Positions 1-8,893 are shown, numbered from the stretch's first letter. The stretch: DNA of 64,000 nucleotides from Mameliella sp. CS4 (GCF_019392335.1 NZ_JAHXRQ010000020.1:1-64000); one strand, 5' to 3'. A program made the numbers and translations. Notes: generated from the letters alone by a model not told the origin.

Positions 1-37
1 CCTTGCAGTCGTTGACAACTGCACTTTGGCACATTCG

Positions 38-355
38 ATGCCGGTGGAGCAGGAGCCACCCACCTCATCCGCTCTGGACGAAGAGGACGCCCTTGGCCGC
101 GATGGGCAATCGACTGTGGAACTGGACCAACAGGCCGTGGGTCGCCTGTCACGGCAGGACGCGCTGTTGAACCAGTCGATGGCCAAGGCAACGCAGGCAC
201 GCCGCGACGCCCAGCGCCGCGCATTGAACGCGGCACTGGCACGCATCGAAGACGGAGACTTTGGCTACTGCGGCGATTGCGGCGAAGAGATCGCCGTCAA
301 ACGCCTGGAACTGGATCCAACCGCGAGACGCTGTATTTCCTGTGCCTCGGGCTGA
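38..355 (+). CDS. DksA/TraR family C4 zinc-finger protein
   Basis: A small acidic, charged protein of about 105 residues. Its helical N-terminal part is rich in Gln/Ala/Arg, and it ends in a four-cysteine zinc finger, CGDCG followed 16 residues later by CISC, close to the C-terminus. This is the DksA/TraR pattern: such proteins bind RNA polymerase through the secondary channel and tune transcription with or without ppGpp. The protein is shorter than classical DksA (about 150), like the short TraR/YbiI-type proteins. The ATG at 38 is the first ATG in the window, but the frame is open to base 2 and an in-frame TTG lies at 26, so the true start may lie upstream of the window. Its last 91 bases overlap the convergent last gene of the GTA cluster. 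Confidence 0.75.
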   Translation: MPVEQEPPTSSALDEEDALGRDGQSTVELDQQAVGRLSRQDALLNQSMAKATQARRDAQRRALNAALARIEDGDFGYCGDCGEEIAVKRLELDPTARRCISCASG

Positions 356-630
356 TGGAAGGCACGCAAGGCTTCGAGCATCTTCACCTGGCAGTCCAGA
401 AATTCGGGATCTTCGAAACAGGTCTCTCGCCCCATTTCGTGCCCATGTGCCGCGCCCAGAAGCGTCCCGTTGCCCCAGCACCTGTGCGCCTGTCCGGTCC
501 GTCGGCAATGCAGGTCCGCGGCACAAGCTTCGTCGATCAGCCGGCGGGCCAAGCCTGAACGCGCCTCGGGCGGCAGGGGCAACAAGGCCCGTGCCGCCGC
601 AGTCACATCCCCGGGAAGAACCGGTTTCAC
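265..630 (-). CDS. small conserved protein at the 3' end of the GTA cluster
   Basis: A 121-residue protein starting at GTG 630, which overlaps the stop of the preceding tail gene (GTGA), so it is translationally coupled to the GTA cluster. The N-terminal half (ITAAARALL-like helix, then GRAH..WGNG, then a DDP-like FEDPEFLDC stretch) resembles a small uncharacterised protein that, from memory, follows the host-specificity gene in many roseobacter GTA clusters (DUF7742-like). The C-terminal 30 residues are Ser/Arg-rich and lie antisense to the DksA-like gene, so the real gene may have been extended by loss of an earlier stop. No function is known. Gene reality is supported by the coupling and by the composition of the first 90 residues. 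Confidence 0.6.
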   Translation of the reverse strand: MKPVLPGDVTAAARALLPLPPEARSGLARRLIDEACAADLHCRRTGQAHRCWGNGTLLGAAHGHEMGRETCFEDPEFLDCQVKMLEALRAFHQPEAQEIQRLAVGSSSRRLTAISSPQSPQ

Positions 631-3600
631 ACCGTCACCTCCAGTTCGGAAAAGGGGCCCGCGCCATAGCGTTCCGAGACCTGGGCCACGCGGAGCGTGA
701 TGCTGCCGCTTGCGCCGTCCCCAGCGATTTCCGCCTCATCATAGGTCCATGACGGGCTGTGTACGGTCACGTCGCGAACAACTGTCTCCCCCCGGCGCAC
801 CTGCACCTGGTAGGCTTCGCTGTCCTCGCCCAAGGGCACCTCTGCGCGGTCCCAGCCATCGCCGTCGATCCGGGTGCGCCGGACCCACTCGATGGACAAG
901 TCACCGTTTGCCTGTTCCGCTTTCAGATGCACAGGTCTGTACGGCCGAAGGCCATTCCCCTCGAAGACATGCACCCGATGTTCATAGGACGCGTGGTCAT
1001 AGGCCTGACTGGCCGGTCCGATCCGATAATGCCGCTCCAGCCCCCTGTGAAGGGATTTGAGCGCGACTTGTGAGGGCGTACCGTCAAGCAGAACAACCCA
1101 GGAGCCTGCGGGCCAGGAGGATGGCATCAAAGCATCGCTCCCCAACTGTCCGCGCAGCCGGTGTGAAAGGCGCCAGCGCCCGTCAGAGATCAGCTCGGCA
1201 TCCCGGAACTGGAACAGCTCCCAGTTTCCCGGCGTGCCATCGCCAATGGCCATCAGGTTGCCTCCCCCAAGAAGGGCCGCATCGCTGACCGATTGCAGGC
1301 TTCCACTGGCCAACCGCACCTCAAGCGGCGCACCGCTGTCGATCACCCCGGACCTTGCCGCGGGAAGGTCGGTCTCGGTCAGCCCGACAACAGACCGGGC
1401 CGCCACGACGCCGTTCAACGAATAATCCGAATCCTGCGCGGCCTCATAGACGGCCACGGTCCCCGGCCAGGGCGTCGCGCTCAAGGCAAGGTGCGGCGCG
1501 TGTGGCACCTCGTCCCCGCTGATCAGCGGCAGGTCCAGAAACACCGGTGTCACCGGCACAGAAGGAGTGAACGGCCTTACCTGCGCCGTCTCCTCTGCCA
1601 TCTCCGAAGGCAGGAACACCTCCGGCTCAATCCGGACCGCATCGACGATCTGATGTTCCATGATCTCGACCTTGTCGATCCGCGCAAGGTTTGGCCCACT
1701 CTCCGAAGGCAATCGAACAATGTCGCCCGCGCCCAGCGCAAGCTGCGACGGCGGCAAGGCAAAGCGCAGGGTATCCCGGGCGATGCGGGCCTCCGCCAGC
1801 CAGCGCTCCGCCGTCTGCCGCCCCTCGCTGCGCGTCAGGGCCAGAGGCATGTCGGCTTCCGAAACCGCATGCGTGGCCTCATCCGGCAGCACGGCTTCTT
1901 CCGCAGCTATCTGATGATCCGCATCTGCCAGGACGAACTGCACGCGCACACGCCCTGCCATCTCGGCCTCGCCGGCGCGCGTTTCCACCAAGTCTCCCTC
2001 GATTTCGTCGCTTACGGCCAAGACCTCTCGCGGAATATCGACCGGCCCCAGCCCCCGGCGCATCCGAAAGACAAGCGTCCCGTCCCGTTCAATGGCGTCG
2101 AAACCATGCGCCAACATCAGTGGCTGCAAGGCCCGTCTGGCATCACTGACATGGGACACCACGTAGCCGCGCACCACCCCGTGCAAGTCCCTCGTATCAA
2201 CATCAGTCAGACCCACCCGGGCACAAATTTCGCGCACGACGGAGGCAAGGCTGCGAACGGACAGTCGCCCGTTCAGCCAGTGGCCACGCCGATAGTTCGG
2301 ACCGTCCGTCCAAAGCTCCTCATCCGCCGGAAACCAGGGATAGGGGCGTGCATCCCAAGCCCAGAGAAAGCAGCGCTCAGTGTCCAACATCTGCCCGCCA
2401 TAGACCGACGAAACAGGGTTGTTCCCGGCATCGCTCCAATAGCCCAGTTGGGCCTTCAGGTATTGCTGCTGGATCGCCTCATCCCGCAAACCGTTGGAGT
2501 AATGCGGCAGGTTCGACTCCGATGATTTCGGATCGAGGAAGGTGTTGGGCTGGTTCGTCCCCTTGTCGACGGCCGCACACCCCAACTCCGTGAACCAGAT
2601 CGGTTTGGATTCCGGCTGCCAGCCGGTCGCCTGGGGCTGCCTGACGCCAGCGATGCGCTCATGATGTGCATTGCTCCACCAGTTGCGAATGTCCTTGTAG
2701 CGCCAGACCCAGGGCTCACCATGCGCGCCGTCGCTGATCGGTGTGCGCACTTGTGCGTCCCGGTCGGACTGGGACGCATAGTACCAGTCGTACCCCTCAC
2801 CACCTTCGATATTGGAGCGCAGGTAGTCAGGGGCGTAGATGCTCCCCCAATCCGCATCCGCGTGTTCCTCTCCATCCCGCCAGTCGGACAGCGGCATGTA
2901 GTTATCGATCCCGATGAAATCGATCTCGGAGTCTGACCAAAGCGGATCGAGATGAAAGTAGAGGTCGCCCGATCCATCCTGCGGATGATACCCGAAATAC
3001 TCGGTCCAATCCGCCGCGTAGCCGATCATGACCGAGGATCCCAGCAAGGCCCGGCATTCGGCAGCAAGCTCTTTCAGCGCGGCCACCGCAGCAAAACCTG
3101 CAGCGCCCCGAATCTGGGTAAGCCCCCGCATCTCAGAGCCGATGCAGAAGGCTTCGACCCCTCCTGCCGCCGCACAAAGCGCCGCCTGATGCAAGATGAA
3201 ACGCCGGTAGCCCCACTCCTGCGGCCCCGAGTATCCAACCACGCCGCCACTCACCGAAAAGTCGCTGGCCGAAGCCGTGCCAAAAAAGGCGGCGATCTCC
3301 GCATCGGCCGTTTCCGTCCCATCCGGAGACCCCGGTTGCCCAGGCGCGGTGCTCAGAGTGATCCGTCCACGCCAGGGCAAAGCCGGCTGTTCCGCCATCC
3401 CCGTCCAGGGGTCGGGCAATCCATTGCCGGGCATCTGATCCATCAAGATGAAGGGATAGTACATCACCGCCAGACCCTCGGCCTGCATCTTTTGGATTGC
3501 CTGGATTACGGAGGCATCGGTTGGCGTACCTCCGTAAACCGGACGCCCATCGCTTTGGGGAACGATCTCCGCCGAACTCCGGGCAATCCCCGTGACCGAC

Positions 3601-4562
3601 CAGGGCATGGACTTTGCCTCATACTCCGCCTGCTCGACCTTGGGACGGATGGTGCAACTGCCGCAGCGCAAATCGTCCCCGAACCAGCTCACGATCAGCG
3701 AGGCCGCTCCGCAATTCGGCGCCTCGTCGCCCAACTGTTTGAGCGATGTGACAAAATCCGGCGCTTCAGAGGGCGAGTTGACGTTGGCGACCGCCTTGCC
3801 CTTCGCTCCAATGCCAAACGGATTGTCCAGGGAACTCGCAGCATGCCGCATGTAGATCGGGTCGGTGGCAAGGGCGTATTCACCCGTCCCGGGGATCATT
3901 GCAACACCCCGAACCAGATCGGGAGCCTCCCCGGTCGACAGATCCGGACGAGTGACCTCGAAACTGAACTGGGGCACGCGGTTGCCAAAGCGTTCCAGCC
4001 GCAGGTCCTCGATGACCACATAGGCAGTACCGCGATAGGCGGGCACCTGCCCTGCGCCCTCAACCGCCTCGATCTTGGGATCGGGAAGTTGATCCTCGGT
4101 CCCCGCGTAAACCCGCATGTTCAGGTCATCAACAGGAACCTCGGCGCCATCCGCCCAGACCCGGTTGACCGATGTGATCTGGCCTTCGCAGAGCGCCAGC
4201 GCCAGGCTCACCGAATAGCTGTATTCTCGAAGCTTGGGCTGGGGCGGCGCTCCCTTTCCGGATCCCCCGGATTCGCGGACGCGCTCCTTGAACTCGGTCG
4301 CCCAGATCACGTGGCCGCCAACACGCATACGCCCATAGACCTGTGCAATGGGTGCCCCTTCGCCAGCGCCAGTCAGGCGGAATCGGTCGATCCTGCCCGT
4401 TTCCACCGCCTCTGACCCGGCTCCAAGCAATCGTTGGTCCAGAGTCCGGCCGATGGAGGCCCCGATAAACCGGCCAACCGCCGTCATCGACAGGCCAAGG
4501 ACAGAGCCACCAATAGAACTGCCGATTGCCGCACCTGCGGCGGAAAGAAGGATCGTCGCCAT
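627..4562 (-). CDS. GTA tail-tip / host-specificity protein (orfg15, megatron)
   Basis: The largest gene here (about 1311 residues), the last large structural gene of the GTA. The N-terminus is a Gly/Ala-rich hydrophobic segment (ILLSAAGAAIGSSIGGSVLG) as usual for this protein. It is followed by a tail-hub-like part with a cysteine pair (DDLRCGSC near residue 300), a TIM-barrel-like glycoside-hydrolase fold region at about 440-750 (DFIGIDNYMPLSDW, IWFTELGC), and then phage-tail and beta-rich domains to the end. In RcGTA this protein forms the tail tip and is thought to contact or digest the cell envelope. ATG 4562 overlaps the upstream stop by one base; GTG 4565 is directly in front. It is full length with no frameshift seen. 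Confidence 0.93.
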   Translation of the reverse strand: MATILLSAAGAAIGSSIGGSVLGLSMTAVGRFIGASIGRTLDQRLLGAGSEAVETGRIDRFRLTGAGEGAPIAQVYGRMRVGGHVIWATEFKERVRESGGSGKGAPPQPKLREYSYSVSLALALCEGQITSVNRVWADGAEVPVDDLNMRVYAGTEDQLPDPKIEAVEGAGQVPAYRGTAYVVIEDLRLERFGNRVPQFSFEVTRPDLSTGEAPDLVRGVAMIPGTGEYALATDPIYMRHAASSLDNPFGIGAKGKAVANVNSPSEAPDFVTSLKQLGDEAPNCGAASLIVSWFGDDLRCGSCTIRPKVEQAEYEAKSMPWSVTGIARSSAEIVPQSDGRPVYGGTPTDASVIQAIQKMQAEGLAVMYYPFILMDQMPGNGLPDPWTGMAEQPALPWRGRITLSTAPGQPGSPDGTETADAEIAAFFGTASASDFSVSGGVVGYSGPQEWGYRRFILHQAALCAAAGGVEAFCIGSEMRGLTQIRGAAGFAAVAALKELAAECRALLGSSVMIGYAADWTEYFGYHPQDGSGDLYFHLDPLWSDSEIDFIGIDNYMPLSDWRDGEEHADADWGSIYAPDYLRSNIEGGEGYDWYYASQSDRDAQVRTPISDGAHGEPWVWRYKDIRNWWSNAHHERIAGVRQPQATGWQPESKPIWFTELGCAAVDKGTNQPNTFLDPKSSESNLPHYSNGLRDEAIQQQYLKAQLGYWSDAGNNPVSSVYGGQMLDTERCFLWAWDARPYPWFPADEELWTDGPNYRRGHWLNGRLSVRSLASVVREICARVGLTDVDTRDLHGVVRGYVVSHVSDARRALQPLMLAHGFDAIERDGTLVFRMRRGLGPVDIPREVLAVSDEIEGDLVETRAGEAEMAGRVRVQFVLADADHQIAAEEAVLPDEATHAVSEADMPLALTRSEGRQTAERWLAEARIARDTLRFALPPSQLALGAGDIVRLPSESGPNLARIDKVEIMEHQIVDAVRIEPEVFLPSEMAEETAQVRPFTPSVPVTPVFLDLPLISGDEVPHAPHLALSATPWPGTVAVYEAAQDSDYSLNGVVAARSVVGLTETDLPAARSGVIDSGAPLEVRLASGSLQSVSDAALLGGGNLMAIGDGTPGNWELFQFRDAELISDGRWRLSHRLRGQLGSDALMPSSWPAGSWVVLLDGTPSQVALKSLHRGLERHYRIGPASQAYDHASYEHRVHVFEGNGLRPYRPVHLKAEQANGDLSIEWVRRTRIDGDGWDRAEVPLGEDSEAYQVQVRRGETVVRDVTVHSPSWTYDEAEIAGDGASGSITLRVAQVSERYGAGPFSELEVTV

Positions 4563-4996
4563 CACTCAATCTCCAAAGGAAGGGCGAAACGGGCCACGAC
4601 CCGCCGCGCCCAGGGCGTGCTCAGGGCGCTCTCGATCACGCCATGTCCGCTATATGCATGGATGAAACTCGCCCCAGCCCCGACCTGCGCCTGAAGGCCC
4701 AGATGTTTGGCCACAGCCCCGTCGCGCATCCGGAACAGGAGCACATCGCCTGCGGCCACATCATCGAGATCCTTGACCGTCATATGCCGAAGGCCTGCCC
4801 ACCATAGGCGTTCCTCCCCTTCGGGTTCAGACCAATCCTTGCTGTAGGCAGGCACGCTTTCAGGTTCTTCGCCGATTACCTCGCGCCAAACCCCACGCAA
4901 CAGTCCCAGGCAATCGCAACCCGCGCCCTTGCACGAGGCCTGGTGTACGTAGGGCGTCCCGATCCAAGCGCGGGCCGCCACCACCGCCCGGTTCAT
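4562..4996 (-). CDS. GTA NlpC/P60 cell-wall peptidase (orfg14)
   Basis: A 144-residue NlpC/P60-fold hydrolase. The catalytic Cys is in GCDCLGLLRG (near residue 30) and the probable catalytic His in AKHLGL (near 98); FIHAYSGHGV is the usual following strand. The family cleaves peptidoglycan stem peptides, and in RcGTA the homologue sits in the tail to open the recipient wall. It overlaps the upstream gene by 4 bases and the downstream gene by 1, inside the colinear tail-tip block g12-g15. The extra Cys residues around the active site (SCKGAGCDC) are typical of the GTA version. Confidence 0.92.
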   Translation of the reverse strand: MNRAVVAARAWIGTPYVHQASCKGAGCDCLGLLRGVWREVIGEEPESVPAYSKDWSEPEGEERLWWAGLRHMTVKDLDDVAAGDVLLFRMRDGAVAKHLGLQAQVGAGASFIHAYSGHGVIESALSTPWARRVVARFALPLEIE

Positions 4997-5877
4997 CTCC
5001 GACTCCCGCCGTTCAGCCGTTTCGCATAGCTGGGATGAACGGTGATCCAGTCTTCTTCGGGCAAGTCGGGAAACCCTCTGAAATTCAGGTGGTTTCCGAA
5101 TTTCAGGCGACAGGTCTCAAAGCGCCGGTCGCATCCCGCTGTCAGACGCACCTGATCTCCAGCCTGCGGCGCCGCCCGCAAAGGCTCCCAAAGCTCGATC
5201 GCCCGGGCCCCGTCCTTGCGCAGGTGATCACGCTTGATTGCCCCCGCCACCCCTTGGGCCGCACCGCTCAGAACTTCCAGCTTGCCGCGTTGAAACCACC
5301 CGGCGGAAAATCCGGACAGGTCTCCCGCAAGGAACACGCGGCTCTGTTCGACATCGATCAGCGAGCCTGTGAAGACATATCCGCCGGACGAAAGGTCAAA
5401 ACCACACTCCGCATCACCCAGTACTACCGAACACGGCTTTTGGTAGACCCGCCCCACCGGGCGGTTCAGCATCTCCGTCAGTCCGCGAAGTTCGGCGTGA
5501 AAGGCTCCTTCCCCGCGCCGGACTTCACCGATGGCCCCCCGGAACATGATCCGCCGCGCCGAGACATCCGTCCAGTTCACCAGCCATGCCACGACCTCGG
5601 CGCCGTCATAGCGGCCCGCCGCAATATCCGTTTCACTGATGGCGCTGGTGCTCAAGGCTCCCATTGCCTCGGAATTGTCCACCGACAATCCGGTCGACTG
5701 GCTGAGCGCCCTGGCCGACAGACCGCTGTCTGCCCTGAACACCAGCCCATCGAACGCCAGGTCCCGATCATGGTCGGTGAACCCCAGCCGCAGGCCATCC
5801 TTGCGAGTCACGGCCCAGGCGCGTGCAACGGTCGTCAAGCCACCGGACAGGTGGCCATTCAATTCCTCCGCGCCCAT
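4993..5877 (-). CDS. GTA tail hub protein (orfg13, DUF2163 / BR0599 family)
   Basis: A 294-residue protein of the phage family annotated DUF2163 with a BR0599-type C-terminal domain. Four cysteines in the second half (KPC, DAEC, TAGC and FETC) are spaced like the ligands of the iron-sulfur cluster known in lambda-type tail-tip protein L and reported for GTA hub proteins. The C-terminus (NFRGFPDLPEEDW) is the conserved family ending. It overlaps orfg14 by 4 bases and abuts orfg12. Role: baseplate hub between the distal tail ring and the tip. Family recognition is strong; cluster binding is inferred from the cysteines. Confidence 0.9.
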   Translation of the reverse strand: MGAEELNGHLSGGLTTVARAWAVTRKDGLRLGFTDHDRDLAFDGLVFRADSGLSARALSQSTGLSVDNSEAMGALSTSAISETDIAAGRYDGAEVVAWLVNWTDVSARRIMFRGAIGEVRRGEGAFHAELRGLTEMLNRPVGRVYQKPCSVVLGDAECGFDLSSGGYVFTGSLIDVEQSRVFLAGDLSGFSAGWFQRGKLEVLSGAAQGVAGAIKRDHLRKDGARAIELWEPLRAAPQAGDQVRLTAGCDRRFETCRLKFGNHLNFRGFPDLPEEDWITVHPSYAKRLNGGSRR

Positions 5878-6509
5878 CAGACCCGAACCTCCACCACCGG
5901 CACATCGGGAACCTGGCCTGCGTTGAAAGCTCCTGCGCTGACTTGAATCCGATCCGCGTCGAACCTGACCGGCACGTCAAAAACGAACCCTGCCCGCACC
6001 TCCTGACCAACCCCCGGCACAGTTTGCAGCGTCACGATGCCCGCGGCCACATCTACGGAGAACCCCGATCCTTCGGTCAAAACGATGCCGTCGACCTCGA
6101 CCAAGACAGAGCCGGACACGGGCTTGGTTACCGGGCGGACATAGCTTGCTCCGCCCGACGAATATGTCTTGGACAGCTGAAACCCGACACGCGCTCCATC
6201 ACCGGTGCCAATCAACTGGTCGGAAGACGCGGGCACAGCGGAGGGCGCGCAGGATTTGAAATCCGCCCAATCCTTCCAGCGAAACCCATAAAGCTGTCCC
6301 TGCCGCGCTTCGAAAAAAGCGATCAGTTCGGCCAGGTCGTCGAGTGATCGTAACCCAAGACCCGCGTCATACCGCCTACGCGAATGCGCCCAGGGCGTAT
6401 TGCGCTCTTCGTAGCCGGAGGTCAGCGTCACGATATCCGTACGCCGCTCTGGCCCACCGACCGAGCCAAAGCTCAGGTCGGTCGGAAATCTCACGTCGTG
6501 AAAGCTCAT
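5877..6509 (-). CDS. GTA distal tail protein (orfg12, DUF2460 / TIGR02217)
   Basis: A 210-residue protein with the family's opening FHDVRFPTDLSFGSVGGPERRTDI (split here as FHDVRFP, SFGSVGGPE and RRTDIV) and the LDDLAELIAFFEARQGQLYGF block typical of TIGR02217/DUF2460. In GTA particles it forms the distal tail ring. I chose ATG 6509, directly before the conserved start, rather than an in-frame codon at 6539 inside the upstream gene. A 10-base gap separates it from orfg11; its stop overlaps the first base of orfg13. Confidence 0.92.
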   Translation of the reverse strand: MSFHDVRFPTDLSFGSVGGPERRTDIVTLTSGYEERNTPWAHSRRRYDAGLGLRSLDDLAELIAFFEARQGQLYGFRWKDWADFKSCAPSAVPASSDQLIGTGDGARVGFQLSKTYSSGGASYVRPVTKPVSGSVLVEVDGIVLTEGSGFSVDVAAGIVTLQTVPGVGQEVRAGFVFDVPVRFDADRIQVSAGAFNAGQVPDVPVVEVRV

Positions 6510-6519
6510 GTCATCCTCC

Positions 6520-7170
6520 TCAGCGGTTGCGCGCGCCACGGCTCAGCGCCTGCCCCATCCGGGCCGCGATCTGGCTCTGGCTGCGCTGGAATCCGGCCAC
6601 GTCCGGTGTGGAAATGTTCATGACCACGGTCACGGGCCCCTGGCCGCCGCCCTCGGCGCGCACGCCAAGCTTGCCATCGGCGCCCCTCGTCAGCGGCATG
6701 ATCGCTTCCGGACCGGCCTCGCCCATCAGTCCGGTTCCACCGCGCATCGGGAAATAGGTCGGGCTGGCGACCACACCGCCATTGGCAAAGGGCATCACCC
6801 GGCCCTGGGAAAACCCTGCGCCATCGGCAAAGGGCGAATAGCTGCCGAACATGCCGGACACGGCCGAGGACAAGAGCCCGCCGACGTGGTTGGCAACCGG
6901 CGCAACGGCCGCCTTCCAGGCCGCGTCGATCATGGATTGCGCAACCGTCCGGAGCGCGTCCGAAAGCTTCATGCCGTCCAGAACGACCCCGTCGATGGCC
7001 CTTGCCACGCCCCGGCTCAGCGTGGCTTCCAGCTTGGCGGCACCGCGTCCGGTGGCGGAAAAGGTTTCGTGGATGCGTTTCAGTTCGGCGTCGAATTGCG
7101 CCGCCATCCCGATCGCGCCCCCCAGTGAGGTCTCCAGCGCCTCGACCTGGTCATCAAGATCCTCGATCAT
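6520..7170 (-). CDS. GTA tail tape measure protein (orfg11)
   Basis: A 216-residue protein, far shorter than ordinary phage tape measures but normal for GTAs, whose tails are short. It begins with a helical segment (IEDLDDQVEALETSLGGAIG), continues with TLSRGVARAIDGVVLDGMKL, and ends in a Gly-rich segment with FANGGVVASPTYFPMRGG and GEAGPEAIMPL, a hallmark of small tape-measure proteins. It is encoded right after the chaperone-like g10 and g10.1, overlapping the latter by 4 bases. Confidence 0.9.
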   Translation of the reverse strand: MIEDLDDQVEALETSLGGAIGMAAQFDAELKRIHETFSATGRGAAKLEATLSRGVARAIDGVVLDGMKLSDALRTVAQSMIDAAWKAAVAPVANHVGGLLSSAVSGMFGSYSPFADGAGFSQGRVMPFANGGVVASPTYFPMRGGTGLMGEAGPEAIMPLTRGADGKLGVRAEGGGQGPVTVVMNISTPDVAGFQRSQSQIAARMGQALSRGARNR

Positions 7171-7367
7171 GTCCCGTTACCTCGCATCTCGTCGGGAAAG
7201 GCCGACATCAGTTCAGTCAATCTTGCCCGTTCCATTGGTTTCGTGCCGTCGCCCTCGCCCAGCATCAGTTGCAGTTCGGCGGGTGTCAGCGCCCAGAACT
7301 CCCAGGGTTTGAGGCCAAGACCTCGCATCCCCGCCCGCATCAATGCCGGCCAGTCAAACCCCGGCAT
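7167..7367 (-). CDS. GTA small tail assembly chaperone-like protein (orfg10.1)
   Basis: A 66-residue protein from ATG 7367, beginning MPGFDWPALMRAGMRGLGL and containing PWEFWALTPAEL, the typical sequence of the tiny gene between g10 and g11 in GTA clusters (rcc01693.1-like, phage tail assembly chaperone family). It overlaps the 3' end of orfg10 by 14 bases in another frame, an arrangement reminiscent of paired G/GT tail chaperones of phages, although no slippery sequence was established. The longer frame from 7439 lies inside orfg10 and was not used. Confidence 0.82.
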   Translation of the reverse strand: MPGFDWPALMRAGMRGLGLKPWEFWALTPAELQLMLGEGDGTKPMERARLTELMSAFPDEMRGNGT

Positions 7368-7686
7368 TACCGGTCTCCGGCAACATGAAGGCCCGCGCCA
7401 ACAATTCAGCCGCCGCGCGCGCCGCAGCCATCGGCCCACCCTCGATCTTCGCGGACAGAAGATCGACAGCCTGCCCGGTCCAACCGCCCCCGCGCAGCCC
7501 TGCCACGATCAGCGCCAGCACATCGCGCGTGCTGAATCCTCCCGTCTCGAAACGCTGCACCAGGTCGACGAGCGATCCGCTGGCCAGTCCGTCTTCCAGT
7601 TCGGCCAACGCACCCAGCGTCAGCCGCATCACATGGGTCTGGCCATCGATGACCAAATCCACGTCCCCCCGCCACGGATTGCCCAT
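7354..7686 (-). CDS. GTA gp10 family protein (tail chaperone-like)
   Basis: A 110-residue protein of the GTA-gp10 family. It begins MGNPWRGDVDLVIDGQ and contains MRLTLGALAELEDGL, the usual pattern of a short beta domain followed by helices, which in phages marks tail assembly chaperones. It lies between the tail tube gene and the tape measure, the standard site for tail chaperones. It is separated from orfg9 by 3 bases and overlaps orfg10.1. Confidence 0.88.
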   Translation of the reverse strand: MGNPWRGDVDLVIDGQTHVMRLTLGALAELEDGLASGSLVDLVQRFETGGFSTRDVLALIVAGLRGGGWTGQAVDLLSAKIEGGPMAAARAAAELLARAFMLPETGNAGV

Positions 7687-7689
7687 GAC

Positions 7690-8097
7690 TTACGCCGCCG
7701 TGAAGCTGAGCGCGCCCGCCGAGGCCAGCGCCAGTTCATAGGTCGCCTCCCCGTCATGCGCGCCGGCGTATTCGATCGACGTCACCTGGAAAGGCCCCTC
7801 GACCGTACCGAAATCCGGGATGATGACCTGAAAAGCCGGAGTAACCCCGTCAAAGAAGATCTGTCGCGCACGTTCATCCGTCGCCCCATCCTTGAACACG
7901 CCCGACCCGCTCAGGCTGGCCGATTTGACACCGGCGCCCGCCAGAAGTTCCCGCCACCCCCCGGTGCTTTCCAGCGTGGTGACATCCACCTGCTCGGCGT
8001 TGAAGCTGATGCGCGTCGCGCGCAGCCCCGCCAGTGTCTCGAAAGTGCCGCTCACGTCGACCTTGATCAGCAGGTCTTTCCCGTTCTGTGCCGCCAT
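7690..8097 (-). CDS. GTA major tail tube protein (orfg9)
   Basis: A 135-residue phage major tail tube (TP901-1-type) protein: MAAQNGKDLLIKVD, then FETLAGLRATRISFNAEQVD and VTTLESTGGWREL, the conserved tube motif. It polymerises as rings into the tail tube. ATG 8097 matches the family's usual start; the frame also has an ATG at 8106. A 47-base gap separates it from orfg8. Confidence 0.92.
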   Translation of the reverse strand: MAAQNGKDLLIKVDVSGTFETLAGLRATRISFNAEQVDVTTLESTGGWRELLAGAGVKSASLSGSGVFKDGATDERARQIFFDGVTPAFQVIIPDFGTVEGPFQVTSIEYAGAHDGEATYELALASAGALSFTAA

Positions 8098-8144
8098 TGT
8101 TTTCACTCCTGCGAAAAGAATTCATTCATCCTCGGGGTGCGCAT

Positions 8145-8561
8145 TCACTGCGCACCGTCATCCTCGACCCGTGCACGAAAGGTCAGGTCGATGCGCCGCA
8201 AGCCGCGGCTCTCGCGCCTCGCCCTTGCTTTCTCGAACCACAGTCCGACCAGCTTTCCCCGTTCCAGCGTCAGGTCCGCACCGTGGAGCGCATCGCTGAC
8301 AGCTGCCGCCGCGTCCTTGGCCGTCTGGAAACCTGACTTCGACGTCACCACCGACACGACGAACCGATGCCAGGCGCCCGCTCCGTCCTTGTCGCCCGCG
8401 TCCTTCGCCGTCTCGGGTCCCAGCGCCACATAGATCGGCGGCAAGGTGCCCGTGGGCAGCGCGTCGTAGATGTCGGCCCCCACCTGTGCGCCCAGCGCTG
8501 GGTCGCCCTGAAGCTGGGCAAAGACAGAGGCCTGCAAAGCACTCGAAACCGCGTAACTCAT
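8145..8561 (-). CDS. GTA tail terminator protein (orfg8, DUF3168 type)
   Basis: A 138-residue protein opening MSYAVSSALQASVFAQL and containing ADIYDALPTGTLPPIYVALG, as in DUF3168 tail-terminator proteins. In RcGTA the homologue caps the tail tube at the head-tail interface. ATG 8561 overlaps the stop of orfg7 by 4 bases. An in-frame ATG at 8582 would add 7 residues but lies within orfg7. Confidence 0.9.
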   Translation of the reverse strand: MSYAVSSALQASVFAQLQGDPALGAQVGADIYDALPTGTLPPIYVALGPETAKDAGDKDGAGAWHRFVVSVVTSKSGFQTAKDAAAAVSDALHGADLTLERGKLVGLWFEKARARRESRGLRRIDLTFRARVEDDGAQ

Positions 8562-8893
8562 GCCGAAAGCTCCTCCTGGCATTCGCAGATCAGGTACAGA
8601 CCGGATGGTTCCTGCTCTGTCACGGACTCGATCCGGAACAGCCGCGTGCCCATGCGGAACCGCTGGCCCGGCCCCGGGCGGTTGGAATGTCCCTGCGGCG
8701 CGCCGCGCACAGTGATCCGGAATCCGCCGATGGAAATCTCGCCGGTCTCGCCCCGGGCCAACCGCCCGGTCCGCGGCTTGACCTCGGCCCAGAGCGTGCC
8801 CAGCGCCCTCCAGGTTTCCTCGAACCCGCCGGCCCCGTCGCCGACACGTTGCGGCGCCTCCAGCACCAGTCGCCTGCTCACCCGGCGGCTCAT
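8558..8893 (-). CDS. GTA head-tail adaptor / stopper (orfg7)
   Basis: A 111-residue head-closure (SPP1 gp16 / DUF5 head-tail adaptor-like) protein: RRLVLEAPQRV, GGFEETWRALGTLWAEV and RLFRIESVTEQ are family landmarks. ATG 8893 overlaps orfg6 by 4 bases. The long in-frame upstream extension to 9118 is antisense-like filler inside orfg6 and was not used. Confidence 0.9.
   Translation of the reverse strand: MSRRVSRRLVLEAPQRVGDGAGGFEETWRALGTLWAEVKPRTGRLARGETGEISIGGFRITVRGAPQGHSNRPGPGQRFRMGTRLFRIESVTEQEPSGLYLICECQEELSA

Noticed and set aside
1293-4415. Long plus-strand open frames (410 and 487 residues) opposite the GTA tail-tip gene
   Set aside because: They are shadows of a high-GC gene: Arg/Pro/His-rich, no domains, no ribosome binding sites.
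7354-7367. Programmed frameshift joining g10 and g10.1
   Set aside because: Overlap resembles phage G/GT, but no slippery heptamer was established and g10.1 has its own ATG.
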